Assembly: GCF_000340215.1 (NCBI RefSeq)
Contig: NW_006921532.1
Coordinates: 5,256,987 to 5,320,986, forward strand
DNA from: Pseudocercospora fijiensis CIRAD86
Taxonomy: Eukaryota > Ascomycota > Dothideomycetes > Mycosphaerellales > Mycosphaerellaceae
Direction of reading: 5' to 3'
Length of the DNA stretch: 64,000 nt
The position numbers and the translations under genes were made by a program. The notes below the pieces were generated by a model. That model was not told where the DNA came from. It saw only the letters and a list, made by a program, of their open reading frames with translations, and made no database searches. Positions 1-11,040 of this stretch are shown here, piece after piece (position 1 is the first letter of the stretch; the number at the start of each line of letters is the position of its first letter).

Positions 1-3000
1 TAGAAGCTAACTCGCGACGCCGACCGACTTCGCGTATACCTAAACCTATACTAACGCCGAAGCTACGAGCGAATAAGAAGCCCTTTAGCGAATATCTTAT
101 ATAGATTGCCTAGTATCGACTATATAGCAAATAGCATAATATTATAACTATAAACAATATACTAGAAGATAATAATATAGACTTTGCCTACTCGAGGCTA
201 AATAGTAATAAAATAGCGTAGTTAATATAGAGGGTTAAAGACAGAGTAGCCTTATAGATTTTTATAGAAGGACTCGGCTTATAATAATAGTTAGACCGTA
301 TATTTACTATCTACTATCTACGGCTATCTATACCGAAGCGCTTAAAGACCTTCTATAATATTATCTACGAGGACGACTATTATAAAGAGGTAGCTAAGTT
401 CCTACGCTATTACGCTAATACTAATACTTGCTATACTACTAAAGTCCTTAAGAGCTATAAGCGCGTTACTATACCTAATCGACTATTAACTCTACTAAAT
501 AGTAATTAATTTATTAAGACTAATAGTAATCTGCTAGAGCTGCTATAACTAGCCTCTTAGGTAAAGAATAGCTAAAAGAATACTAACGATAAGACTAAGA
601 AAGAATGCCGTAAAGACAACGAGGTATTCTCGATAGTATTTAAGTAGTTTAAATATAATAAGTACTAGTGCGATAATAAGAAGTTAGGCCGTAGAGTTAG
701 CTATTACAAACGCGGCACGCCGTAGTATCTATTATAGTATAATAGGCTCTTACGCGAAGGAATTTGCTAATATAGTCCGAATTAATAGCGCTCTTCTATA
801 CTATATACCTATAGAGATTGCTAGTAGGATTATCGCTTCTTACGAAGAATATATATAGATAAAGACCGCCGCTTCTACGAAGAATAAGGCTACTTAGCAA
901 TAGTATATAATTAATAGTCCTATTAGCGCCCTTACTATAGAGCAATAGCAACTAACTAGCAATAGTAGTAGTAGTCCTACTAATAGCCTTACTCTAATAA
1001 TAATAATAGTAGTAGTAGCAATAATAGTTTAATCTAAAACTATTATAGTTAATAATAGCTAACCCTACTCTTATTAGCGCTCTATAACCTTAATACTAGG
1101 TCTAGTCTCCGCTATAGTAATAGCTCCGTAGCTCGCTAGTACCGCTAGATATTAGTACTATATTAGGTAACTATATAGAGATACCTCTCTTCTTAGTCTA
1201 GTTCTTCTAATACTAGTAGTATGCGATATAGTAGGATAGGTAGGAAGCTATTACTAAAGCTATTATAGACAATACCTAGAAATTAAATCTATAATAACTA
1301 CGACTCTAAGAGAATAAGAATAGGCTAGCGAGAGTCGTACCTGCCTTTAGTACTAGATAGGCGCTTTATAAGCGAGTTATAGACAGTAATAGAATTTGCT
1401 ATAATACGTTAAAGCAGCCTAAATTAAGAGGCATAAAGCCGATAGAACAGCAAGCTAACTTTGCTAACCCTAGCTATATAGATTACTACTACTACCTATC
1501 GGATTCTAATCCTATAACCTAGAGATATAAGAGGCGATACTATAGACAGGTCGCGTACCCTAAACAGATTAATCTAGATACAATATCGTTAACTTCTAGC
1601 GCTATATAATTATTAGGTCTTTAGTAACAGCTAAATATTTAACCCTACTATTGCTATTCTAACTCGCACCTTGGCTTCTTTAAGTCTAGCTAATAATACG
1701 GGTTTTATTTTTCGATAGATTATACTATAACTATATATACGACTTATATCGTTGTTTTTTCATACAGGAGCGCCGTACCTATTATCGAACAATCGGCTAT
1801 AATAACAATAATAATATAGTATTCAAGTTATTACAATAATATATAGGATAGAGCTAAACGTCTAACATTTCGGAATCTAGTCCGATATACTAAGCCTCGA
1901 AATTTCTATACTACTAGGGGACCGTATAGTAACTATAGATAGCAATAGTATAAATAGCAACCGTTAGAAGTTCTTTAGAAGGGAATATAGTATTAATTTA
2001 CTATAGTATAGAAGGTCTTAGTACTCTACGTATAAATCGAGCTAAAATTAGCGTATACTATAATTACTGCCTTTTATTCTATATCTCCGCCGGCATTGTT
2101 AGACTATATTTATATAGCTTCTCGAGCACTTTATAGTACTTAAACTAAGCTAAGTAATCGATATTATTACCCTATTGCCTACGGCCTATATACTAGTTCT
2201 AGGTATGCCTAGAAGTCTACTAACTAGTAAGGTAATCTATACTTAGGCATTGTTTGCTAGTGCTTCTTAATCTAGTGCTTAAGGTGTTTAGAGCTTAGTT
2301 TAATAGCGTTATAGCTAGGCGAATATAGTAGAAGGAAGATTAAGTATATACCCTTAGCTAAGTATATTCTTTTTAGAATAGCTCTTAAATAGGTACTATA
2401 GTTATCTAGTAATATAACTAACCGTAGACCTAGATATAGCGTATAACGTAGTAATACTCGATAGCGTACGAAGTTAATAAAGTTGCAACTATTAACGCTG
2501 CCTTACTAGATTAGTAGCTCCTAAAAATAGCTATTAATCGTATATACTAGAAGGACTGTATATTGCTACGAACTTGAATAGTATAGGAATTAGATATCCC
2601 TTACTAGCATTCCTTTTAGTAACTATCTACGCCTTCTAAGCATAGTCTTATTAGAGGCATAAGACTTATTAAGATATAAAATCTAGAATACTATAAATAA
2701 CTATAATTTAGCCTTAAATAGAGCCCTTACTATAGGGTCTCTTTATAAAGCCGTACGAGACAGTAGTTTATATATAAAGTCGCTGCTTAACAAGCAACGA
2801 CTAATAGTCGATTATAATACCTATTCTTAGTAATTTTCTAGTAATACAATCTATATCTCTTCTAGCTAGTATATAGTTCTTATTATTAGGAAGTCTAGTA
2901 GGTCGTCTCGTATAGCTAGCGTAATTATATATAGCCTACCGCCCTTTACTATAAATATAGTAGCAGCCCTATTCTACTAAGTTATTCGAGTCTAAATAGT

Positions 3001-3285
3001 AGTACGAGAGCTACGTCTATCGCAGAGTAATAACTATATAATATCTCTACTCTTCTAGCCCTAGTCTAATACCTATTAAATAATGTTCTTATCTTATTTA
3101 GTAAGTAGAGCTATAGTAGTAGGTTAGTTGCTATATCGAGGCAGGTAGCGGCTTTAGGCAAATATACGCTAAAAATACGGCTTATAGATAGATATACTAC
3201 GAATAATACTAAAATAGGTATTAGATATATTTCAGAGGACTTAGTATACAAGTTAATACAATATACAGTAATCTCTCACCGTGCA
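1..3285. repeat. RIP-degraded repeat block, left
   Basis: The sequence is TA-rich, almost without CpA/TpG, yet keeps CpG, which is the signature of RIP (CpA to TpA). A plus-strand frame around 540-960 stays open except for TAG and TAA codons, as expected if Gln and Trp codons were mutated, so a transposon coding relic is likely. Around 890-1030 there are runs of AAT/AGT triplets. I could not assign the element to a family or find its ends. The block runs off the left edge; base composition returns to normal near 3285-3330. Confidence 0.85.
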
Positions 3286-3753
3286 ATAGGTGTATTTAGT
3301 GAGATGTAGTAGTATAGCTATTAGAAGAGGTGTAAGGTGTCCGGGCCCTTTTGCAAGGCACTAATAAGCAAGCTTTGGCTTTTTCGTCCTTCTCCTCCGT
3401 CTATTTTCTTCTCAATCGCTCGGCGCTTTCTTCCTATAATAAAGACAGAATGATCGCCACATCATAGACGAGGCAATTGCACAGAGACGTACAGGAGGAG
3501 TTTCGATTCCCAGTGGAGCGCAATCATCATTGCCATGCCTTTGTAGCGGGTTATACAACAGGATCGAAAAACATTAACATCATATCGCCAAAGCTACAGA
3601 TCTCACCGACCTTTCCACCCAGAAATATCATGTCTTTTCATGGTAAAACTCCGACCCAATGCTTATGCATACTCATGACCATACGAAATCTACAAGCGGC
3701 TACTGAAGCCGTTCTGTCTGAGGAACGCCGTACGCAAGTCATCGGGCAAGACG
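3286..3753. other. Intergenic, no gene seen
   Basis: Transition from RIP DNA to normal DNA, downstream of the multicopper oxidase gene. A short inverted repeat (TCTCAC...GTGAGA) lies near 3272-3304 at the edge of the RIP block and could belong to the end of the degraded element. Nothing else is recognisable. Confidence 0.5.
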
Positions 3754-5676
3754 TCAGGCTCTGAATGGCTGCGGAAGTCCAGTCACTCGGCCGAAAAGGG
3801 CTGTGCTGGTGGCCTGTACGGTAGGAGCAACGAAACCAACACCCGAGCTCGTAGGCGCTGCTGTCTCGGTAGGTGCGAATGTGGCGGTAGCGACAAAAGC
3901 GTTGGCTGTCACTACCGCGTTTGAGCCTGCAGTTGCCCAGTACGCTGACTCGGCTGACATTAGTGCCGATGCAGGAGCGTAAGCATTGAGGGCTGCAAGG
4001 GACGAAACGGCGCTGTGCAAAGCCGCGTCTTCGAACGATGAGGCATCGTATGCCTTCGCTGCGAAGCGCGTGTCGCTCGGGTCGCCGAAGCCTTGTGTGC
4101 TGTTGAACTCGTAGCCAAGATCGGAAAGGGTGGTGGCATTGAATGCAGCCATCATGACATTGTCTTCGTGGACGAGATTATGACAGTGGAACATATACAC
4201 GCCATTCCAAGGACCGTACATGGCAAGGACATCAACCGTCTCGCCGGGAGCAAGCATGACCACATCCTTGAGTCCAGCAGCCTCGTAAGGCATAAGACCT
4301 CGAGCACCACCAGTTCGGGAAAGGACCTGCATGTTCACAAGGTGCAAGTGGACCGGGTGTACGGCGAGGCCGCCCGTATGATGGAATCGCCATCGCTCAA
4401 CAGTACCCTGGGGTGGTCGAGCGAGCACTCGGGAGTTCGGGTCGCTAAAGTCAACACCGTTGACGGTCCAGAGATTTGCACCACCCATCTGGAAGTTGAA
4501 GGTCTTATCAACAGTATCCTTGTGCGTTGGCCATTGGATAGCCGTATTCAGAGAAGATGGGACAGCGCCGTTGTTTGAGCTATCAGAGACCTCGTTGCCG
4601 ACGACGAATCGCATGACTTTATCGGTGTTCTCGAATTCGTTGATCTGAGCGATTTGCTGGCCGTTCATGAGCGTGACGTTCTGACCCTTAAATCCAGAAA
4701 AGTCGACGATGATTTCGTAGCGCTCACCCATCGACACGACAACGTCTTTAGTATCGACTGGAGAAGCGAAGAGGCCTGAGTCCGAACCAATGACCTGGAA
4801 CTGAATATTGTTGTTGTCCTGATCGACAAGGTAGAAATCGAAAGCACGACTGAGAGCCATATCGAAGAGCCGGAAGCGATACTTGCGAGGCTCCACATTG
4901 AGGTATGGCCAAGGCTGGCCATTGACCTCTATGATATCTCCAAAGAAGTTAATCTTGTTGCTGGTGGGGTTCTGAAGGTCGCCGGTCGCCGTATACGCTT
5001 TATCTGTTATAGCGAGTGGAATATCATAGTTTCCACTTGGGAGTCCCAGAGCATCCTCAGCAGGGTCTGTGACGATGTAGCAGCCAGCTTGACCATAGTA
5101 TGCATCTGCAGCGGTGTGTCCATGCGCGTGGTCGTGATACCACATTGGTCGCGCAGACTCGGTATTAGGATAATAGTAATCTTTGTATTGGCCTGGCTGA
5201 ATCTCATCGAACGCCCATCCATCCCACACAGAGTGAGTGTATGAGCCGTGAAGGTGAACTGACGCCGATTGTGTTGCCTTGTTATGGTATCGAATGATTG
5301 TCTCTGTGCCTCTTGGGATCATGAATGTGGCTCCAGGAGCAGTCCCGTTGTATCCAACTAGGTTTGCCTTGCCCAGGTTTGGGTAGACCTGTTGTTGAAA
5401 AGGTTCGATGGTGGTCTCGTAGTATTGTATTGTTCGACCATTGATCGTTTCTGTGAACAATGGCTGAGCGACTGCAGGAATGGGAAGAGTGTTCTCGAAT
5501 ATCCAAGGGTATGATGGGCTGCCAGCAGTCTTGCCTTGACCGCGCCAATTTGGCATGCCGAGAGGCCGGCCGCCATGTGAGCCTTGAGGAGGGCCACCTC
5601 GCCGAGGCGATGCCTCAACGAGAGTCGAAGTGGCAGCCAGCCCAAAGACCACCAGGCTGTTGAGAAACGAAGGCAT
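3754..5676 (-). CDS. Secreted multicopper oxidase, bilirubin oxidase/laccase-like
   Basis: Single-exon gene for 640 residues. The N-terminus (about residues 1-22) looks like a signal peptide, followed by a Gly/Pro/Arg-rich linker. All copper ligand motifs are present in order: HLHG at 141-144, YHDHAHGHT near 180-188, HPVHLH at 440-445 and the HCHxxxHxxxxM block at 497-508. The last places a Met as the likely axial ligand of the type 1 copper. This arrangement and the HDH/HCHNLVHE wording resemble the bilirubin oxidase/CotA branch rather than classical fungal laccases. The enzyme should oxidise phenolic or tetrapyrrole-like substrates with reduction of O2 to water outside the cell; the true substrate cannot be read from sequence. 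A Ser/Thr/Ala-rich tail of about 100 residues follows the last copper motif. No introns are needed. Confidence 0.9.
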   Translation of the reverse strand: MPSFLNSLVVFGLAATSTLVEASPRRGGPPQGSHGGRPLGMPNWRGQGKTAGSPSYPWIFENTLPIPAVAQPLFTETINGRTIQYYETTIEPFQQQVYPNLGKANLVGYNGTAPGATFMIPRGTETIIRYHNKATQSASVHLHGSYTHSVWDGWAFDEIQPGQYKDYYYPNTESARPMWYHDHAHGHTAADAYYGQAGCYIVTDPAEDALGLPSGNYDIPLAITDKAYTATGDLQNPTSNKINFFGDIIEVNGQPWPYLNVEPRKYRFRLFDMALSRAFDFYLVDQDNNNIQFQVIGSDSGLFASPVDTKDVVVSMGERYEIIVDFSGFKGQNVTLMNGQQIAQINEFENTDKVMRFVVGNEVSDSSNNGAVPSSLNTAIQWPTHKDTVDKTFNFQMGGANLWTVNGVDFSDPNSRVLARPPQGTVERWRFHHTGGLAVHPVHLHLVNMQVLSRTGGARGLMPYEAAGLKDVVMLAPGETVDVLAMYGPWNGVYMFHCHNLVHEDNVMMAAFNATTLSDLGYEFNSTQGFGDPSDTRFAAKAYDASSFEDAALHSAVSSLAALNAYAPASALMSAESAYWATAGSNAVVTANAFVATATFAPTETAAPTSSGVGFVAPTVQATSTALFGRVTGLPQPFRA

Positions 5677-7674
5677 ATTGTGAACTGCACAAGAGAACGA
5701 GGAGGTTGAACGTTAGTGGTGACAATCTGGAAGAAGAATCCAGATGGCACTTTTGTTGGTACACCGAATGCAAGTGAACGAATGGAAGGGTTGTTGTCTG
5801 GATTATTGGGAAGTGATCATCCATCGATGCGAGGAGGCGTTCAACACTATATCTAGGTCTATCCTGCACGAGCCATGGGGCGGTGGATCCATAGCCATGC
5901 GACTCTGGTACGCACATGGTGAGCGGACCGCCACTGGCCTGCACTGCTTGCGGTCAATGATAGTTTGGTCGGTTTAGAGAAGCAGTAGTGCAGTGCCCTG
6001 TCAACCCTTCCAGAAGAGTATTTTCGGATTGCTTAACGCACGCTAATAGAACCTAATCATGCATGAAGTGAATCAAGCTTTTGGATGCACTGCAGGACCA
6101 TCGTTCAGGCCATGGTAGTATGTAACACCAGTTGCACTGATGCAGGCACACGGGTGCTCCGACCGCGATCTCACTCATCTGCGCACCTTCTCACACGAGG
6201 GTTACGCTTGGACTACAGCACACACTTCCTCATGGGGATGCCGTAAGCAGGAATCTCGAGTTCCGTGCAGTGAGCTGTATGGAACTCGACAAGGGGCGAG
6301 ATCTCAGTGTCGTTCTTTGGCGGCTTCTGAACTCCGATGCACTATCTGATTCCCTGCACAGATCAGTACTGATGATGCCATCAAATTTCCATGGCGTGCT
6401 CACTGCTGATCTTGGAAGTCTGCTATAACGGCTTTAGGCGACATCGGAACAGTGATGCGCATGCCAATCAAGTTCCACATCGTAGGGGTTCTCCCGGCGG
6501 CTTTGCTACGACTGGACGATACAACGGCAGAAACGGTCCCGCTGTATACTCAGCTTGCGAACTGTGAGGCTTTTGGCTGCAGCTGGAAAGCCTTGCTGAA
6601 GAGTGGAATGATTGCATGATGACGGCGGCGACAAGCGAATCCAGCTGAGAGCCGAATAACCATAAAGCTTCGAACGCCTGCGGAAGGCGGCCTGACACAA
6701 GCTCTTGCTAACAAGCATCAATATGTTGCGGTGCGGTGTTTCTGTGGGCCAGGCTATGCAAAGCCTGCGGCTAGCGCTAGTTGCTGAAGCTGTTGAAGAT
6801 GAATCATCGATAGCTTGATGCAGTCCTTCCCCTCGTTGAGGGTTGATCTGTCCACACGACGAAAATCATGAAACATCTTGTCTCGATTTGGGCCCATCGT
6901 TCGTCTGATCATGGTGTCTGCAAAGGGCTTGCCATTATTCCAGAGACGTTCGGTAAGGTCCTTTCTGGATGTCGTATGCGTACTTTTGTCATACCCACCA
7001 CAACAGCGAGCTCAGCTGCGCGAGACGGCTTTCAGGCGTGCCACAAACATACCTTACCGTCCACACATGGCAGTGCTCGTACGCTACTGTAGCCGTGACT
7101 GGCAACAGCCACACGAGCTGTCAGCGTTCGTTCGTTCACCGCTCGGTGTCGGCGTGTCGACGATGGGCCTCTCGGTCGGTGCAATCACAGCAGGACTTGA
7201 CCATTATTCCATGAATCAAAGAGTAGATAAACCCAGTGCTACGCGAATAATCCCCGTCAATACGCACCTGCATAACAATGCATTCATCGGGTTTCGGAGA
7301 AATTGAAACTTTCCGCCCCTGTAGATCTACGCATCATAGAGCACTTGGAAGCATCATCACTTCTTGCTGCAACAACATCACAGCAGCCGCAGCGCGCCCT
7401 GTTGACGGTCATCGAACACAACCTGGAACCTGAGGCGGCTACGGTAGTGACGGAAGCTATCTCATTTGGGCCTCGTCGCACTGTCGGATGCCGCTGCAAC
7501 GACATGCACAGCCAAGGAGCGACTATCGACCCATGCGCAATACTGAGTATCTTGAGCATTGCCCAGCGAGCAAAGCACCTACGTACATTCAATTTGTCCT
7601 CGGATCGGTCAGATCCATGATTTCGTACAGCTGTTCATCTGCTTCATCTCTTCAAGAGAAGTGCAGCCTGAGGT
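5677..7674. other. Intergenic, no convincing gene
   Basis: About 2 kb between the 5' end of the multicopper oxidase and the 3' end of the MEMO1 homologue. Several open frames of 60-140 codons occur on both strands but none shows a family motif, consistent codon usage or splice sites that would extend it. It holds the oxidase promoter. No tRNA or repeat was seen. Confidence 0.5.
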
Positions 7675-8984
7675 TTAAATGACAGCGAACGCGCTGGCAT
7701 AACTCACACTGCTGTCGCCAATTCTCTTCACCTCACTGCTTCGCTCGTATCTGACAAACTTGAACAGCCCAGCATGCTGCTCGCCGCTATCTTTGCGAAC
7801 TTGCTCGATAGCAGCCATGATGACTCCGATAGGGTGCCGACCACAGACCGTGTTCCCAGTCTCCTCGAGCGTGCTAAGCCACTTGCTATGACTTCCGCTC
7901 TCACAGGCTCCCATACATTCGAAGTCGACAGTTTTGATGGATTCATGTATGGGCGGGCTCTGAGGCGACTTAGCTGATGAGCTGAGGTGGAGGGCTGAGC
8001 CTGTCGATGGACGATAGTATGTGTAGCGGAACCGTAAGCCCCAGTGCGCGAAATCAGAGGACACCACAAACACATTAGCGGGATCAGCCAGATATGGAGC
8101 CAATATCTGCCCAAGAGCCCTTTCCGTAGACGCAGACGTATTTCCGACCATAATTGGCACTAGCGGAGGGAGTCCTGCAGGATTGCCACCGAAGTGCCTG
8201 ACAGCTCGTGTCAGCGATGCAAGTAATTTTCCGTCGCCACGAGACTCGTGGTGTGAGTGTGTAAGCAGTAGCGACTCACTTGGCAAGCATCTTGTAGATG
8301 TATGGGAGATGCATTTCGAGGCTATGCTCCTGCTCGTCCACAGACTGCGTCATCCACTCGAACTGCGCAGAGGTATACAGCTTTGCTGTCGTCTGTCGGT
8401 CGACAGTCAAGTTGCCAATCGGAGTCGCGTACTGAGTACATTTTGACAGTGCTGCTTTGGATAGATAGTAATGATGCGATGGCCCTAGCAGGAAAACCCT
8501 CTCACTGTTCGTGTCAGCGCCGAGTGTACGTTCCAATCAAGGACAATCTGAAGGAATCTGAGGCTCGTAGCCGCATTGACAGACGGATATCGTCAAGCAG
8601 ATGTTTATGCTGATGTCAAGCGAGCGGGTAGCCTTGGCTGTATGAGTTGATTCACTACTCACGCTTTGGAGACGTCCCAAGACTTATATGCCCATGCCGC
8701 CGCTGGCCCAGAGTAGGAGTAGCCAGCGTGTCTGCGGATGAGTTTTAGCCGTCTTGAACATGCTCCATCTGCGCCGATGTGGGAACATACGGCGCAATTA
8801 TAACCCTAGCACTTGGGACAGGCACATCCGGAAACACCTCTTGGCTGCTCTGAGGCCCGATGCATGAGACGGGAGTGTCGACTGCTGCCAGCCAGCCATC
8901 CAGCTGCGAGTTTAGCTGTGACTTTGAGTCTGAGTACCAGGATCCGGCGTGGGATGCATCTCTGATGATCTGATCACTCGACAT
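7675..8984 (-). CDS. MHO1: MEMO1/Mho1 family protein
   Basis: Four exons on the minus strand: 8984-8791, 8731-8663, 8504-8280 and 8197-7675, giving 1011 nt (336 residues). All introns (59, 158 and 82 nt) are GT-AG; the last two have CTGAC-type branch sites. The spliced protein has the MEMO1 hallmarks in order: DASHAGSWY at the start, IIAPHAGYSYSGPAAAWAYK across the first junction, VFLLGPSHH, HSLEMHLPYIYK, VVSSDFAHWG with a RFRYTYY segment, and CGRHPIGV, with SSVSYA near the end. His of APHAG, His of GPSHH and Cys of CGRHP correspond to the metal-site-like residues described for the human protein. Members act in cytoskeletal/redox signalling and resemble class III extradiol dioxygenases in fold; the exact role in fungi is unclear. 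It is divergent from the gene at 9262, with about 280 bp between the starts. Confidence 0.92.
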
Positions 8985-9261
8985 GCTAGTATTTCGGCAA
9001 TGATATGCTGTTTGTTGGCGTGCTCGGGTGAAGGCAGGTGTTGGATAGCAGTTACATGAAGATGGAGCGTGCCAGCCACCAAGATGACGCCGGCAGGGGT
9101 TTGAGATCGCGTAGAACTATCGCGCGCTAGAATACGGGGACGCGTCTGAGATGTTTGCAATCCACTGCACCATTTGCATCAATCAACATTAACTGCCATC
9201 ACCATTCGTGCACAGTACTGCTACCTTTTGCGAGATCCAAGTCCCTACCACAGCATCCGCT

Positions 9262-9939
9262 ATGGCCCTCAAGCGCAAGCGATCGTCGCCCGCCTTCTCA
9301 CCAGCCGCCTCAGACACCAGTAATGCCACGACAAAATCGAGCCCACTACCGTTCTTCTATCATCAGACCAAGCCCGTCGCACCGCTGTTCGACAAGCCGA
9401 CGTGGTCATGGCCGACATACGACGACCAGCCCACAAGCCAACAGCTCAACAGCCGCACACGAAAACGACATAGAGACAACAGACCAGACGAACAAGAAGT
9501 CTATGGTGCGTCATGCTGGATTGGATCTATCATAGATATGAGCACACTTGCTGATGTTTGTCGCGTTGCAGCGAGCACCATACATCGACTCAAAGAGGCA
9601 CAGAAGCAGCATCCCAATGCTGCGCCTGTATCATGGCAGCACAGAGAAGTGCAGCGGAGTGCACAGCCGCAAAGAAGCACCTTACACTCGTTCTGGCGCA
9701 TACCACAAGCACCGATACATACTGCTATGATTGTAGACTCGCAAGATGAAGCTTGCGCGGGCTCGGATGCTCGATGCGAAGACTGTGAGGGAGCGCTTCG
9801 GCACAGTGACGCTATGGAGCTGGACGAGGTCCTAATGGAAGAGGAGTGTAGATGCAAGTGTTGCAACAGGAAAGTCTGCGACACTTGTGCAGTGCTCGGG
9901 GACGCGAGAGTGTGCCTAGAATGTGCCAGCTCGCGATAA
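9262..9939 (+). CDS. Conserved small Cys-rich fungal protein, function unknown
   Basis: I take the ATG at 9262 (MALKRKRSSPAF), which starts a basic, Ser-rich segment. A probable intron lies at 9506-9571 (66 nt, GTGCGT...TTGCAG, branch GCTGAT); it is a multiple of three and contains no stop, so the frame is open with or without splicing. Spliced, the protein has about 203 residues. The middle carries TLHSFWRIP, a motif I associate with a family of uncharacterised ascomycete proteins. The C-terminus has CEDCEGAL, then CRCKCCNRKVCDTC and CLEC, a likely zinc-binding cluster. An acidic stretch (MELDEVLMEEE) precedes it. I do not know its function; the basic N-terminus would suit a nuclear protein. 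Confidence 0.7.
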   Translation: MALKRKRSSPAFSPAASDTSNATTKSSPLPFFYHQTKPVAPLFDKPTWSWPTYDDQPTSQQLNSRTRKRHRDNRPDEQEVYGASCWIGSIIDMSTLADVCRVAASTIHRLKEAQKQHPNAAPVSWQHREVQRSAQPQRSTLHSFWRIPQAPIHTAMIVDSQDEACAGSDARCEDCEGALRHSDAMELDEVLMEEECRCKCCNRKVCDTCAVLGDARVCLECASSR

Positions 9940-11040
9940 GCAATTGCTTGCAGCATCCTGATCACGGCGAGTTCCAAATCTCCCGGTTCAATAGCGAAGT
10001 ACTCAATGTTGCAGCACGCGCAATGTGCAGATCACGCGTCCACTTCAAGAGCTGCACCTACGACTAGACTCGATCAGCTTGTTGCTCGCACGCGTGTGCC
10101 CCTCAACTTCGTTTCATTGATCTGTCGCTATCTTGTTGTCGCCACTTGGAGATCTGCTGGTACAAGCCGGGTCGGAGGGACCGAGGTGTTATCGCTGTTT
10201 GATCCTTGCAGCTGATAGGACGCGAACCTCATCGCATGTCGGCTCCATAATGTAGAGTACCTGTCCCTGTAGATGAGGCACAGATTTCGTGCTCGGCGGC
10301 TGTCCCCCTCCGGTTAGAACTAGCACCCCGGCACCCGCTACTGTATGTCGGTGAGTTATCTCTAGGCTTGATAGGGCACGCTTCACTCCAACAAGAAACG
10401 CTAAGCTTCCGTCCAGAAGCCCCCAGTCATCAACTAGTCAGGTAGTTCTATTGGCGAGAGCCTCCAAAGCAGTTGGCCACCGGAGAGTGCCACTGCCATC
10501 TGGTGCCATCATAGGTGCTTGACGCTTCGGTTCGACATTGTGCCAGCTGCTTCGTATCCAATTGCACGCAATCTCTCCAGTCGACAGTCGAGACGCGACA
10601 GGATGAACACGTCGAATGACCAAGGCATCGAGTGCCACGGAGTGCCATGCTCATCAAGGGTGCCTTGTGCAGATGCTTGACTTGCCACATGGCGCATCGG
10701 AGCCGATAAGACTCGTGAGTCGTGAAGCGGCGCGGCGCAGCGCAGCAGGGCCGCTGAAGCCAAGTCCAAAGTCTGACCACTCGTGGCATCGTCGGCAACC
10801 GTGGACACACCAATTGCACGCCGTGAACACCCGGACGCTACACGCTTTTAGCAATTTCGCCATCTCAGAGTACGGCATCTTCTGCATGGAAGCGTTCTGG
10901 ACGGAATCCCGAGATGTAACGCTGTCTAGGATCGGCGACCACAAGAACTGCTTTAATACCCTGGGACAGTCGCGTGCTCCAGGAAAAGACTCAGTTATCC
11001 TCGTCTTCTCAAACCAGGTTACTCGGGCAATCCGCCAACA
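9940..11040. other. Intergenic, upstream of the peptide transporter
   Basis: About 1.1 kb containing the promoter of the transporter gene and the 3' end of the Cys-rich gene. Open frames on both strands between 10448 and 11172 are overlapping and low in coding character. Nothing else supported. Confidence 0.5.

Noticed and set aside
1..3285. Reading TAG/TAA as glutamine (a variant genetic code)
   Set aside because: Normal genes in the window end in TAG and TAA; the stops are confined to DNA with RIP signatures.
3477..3764. 95-codon plus-strand frame downstream of the oxidase
   Set aside because: No family motif, overlaps the 3' end of the oxidase gene and lies at a RIP border; likely chance.
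4093..4578. 161-codon frame antisense to the multicopper oxidase
   Set aside because: Shadow of the oxidase coding sequence, which has all copper motifs.
6878..7306. 142-codon plus-strand frame in a 2-kb gap
   Set aside because: No motif, no consistent codon use, and no splice extension found.
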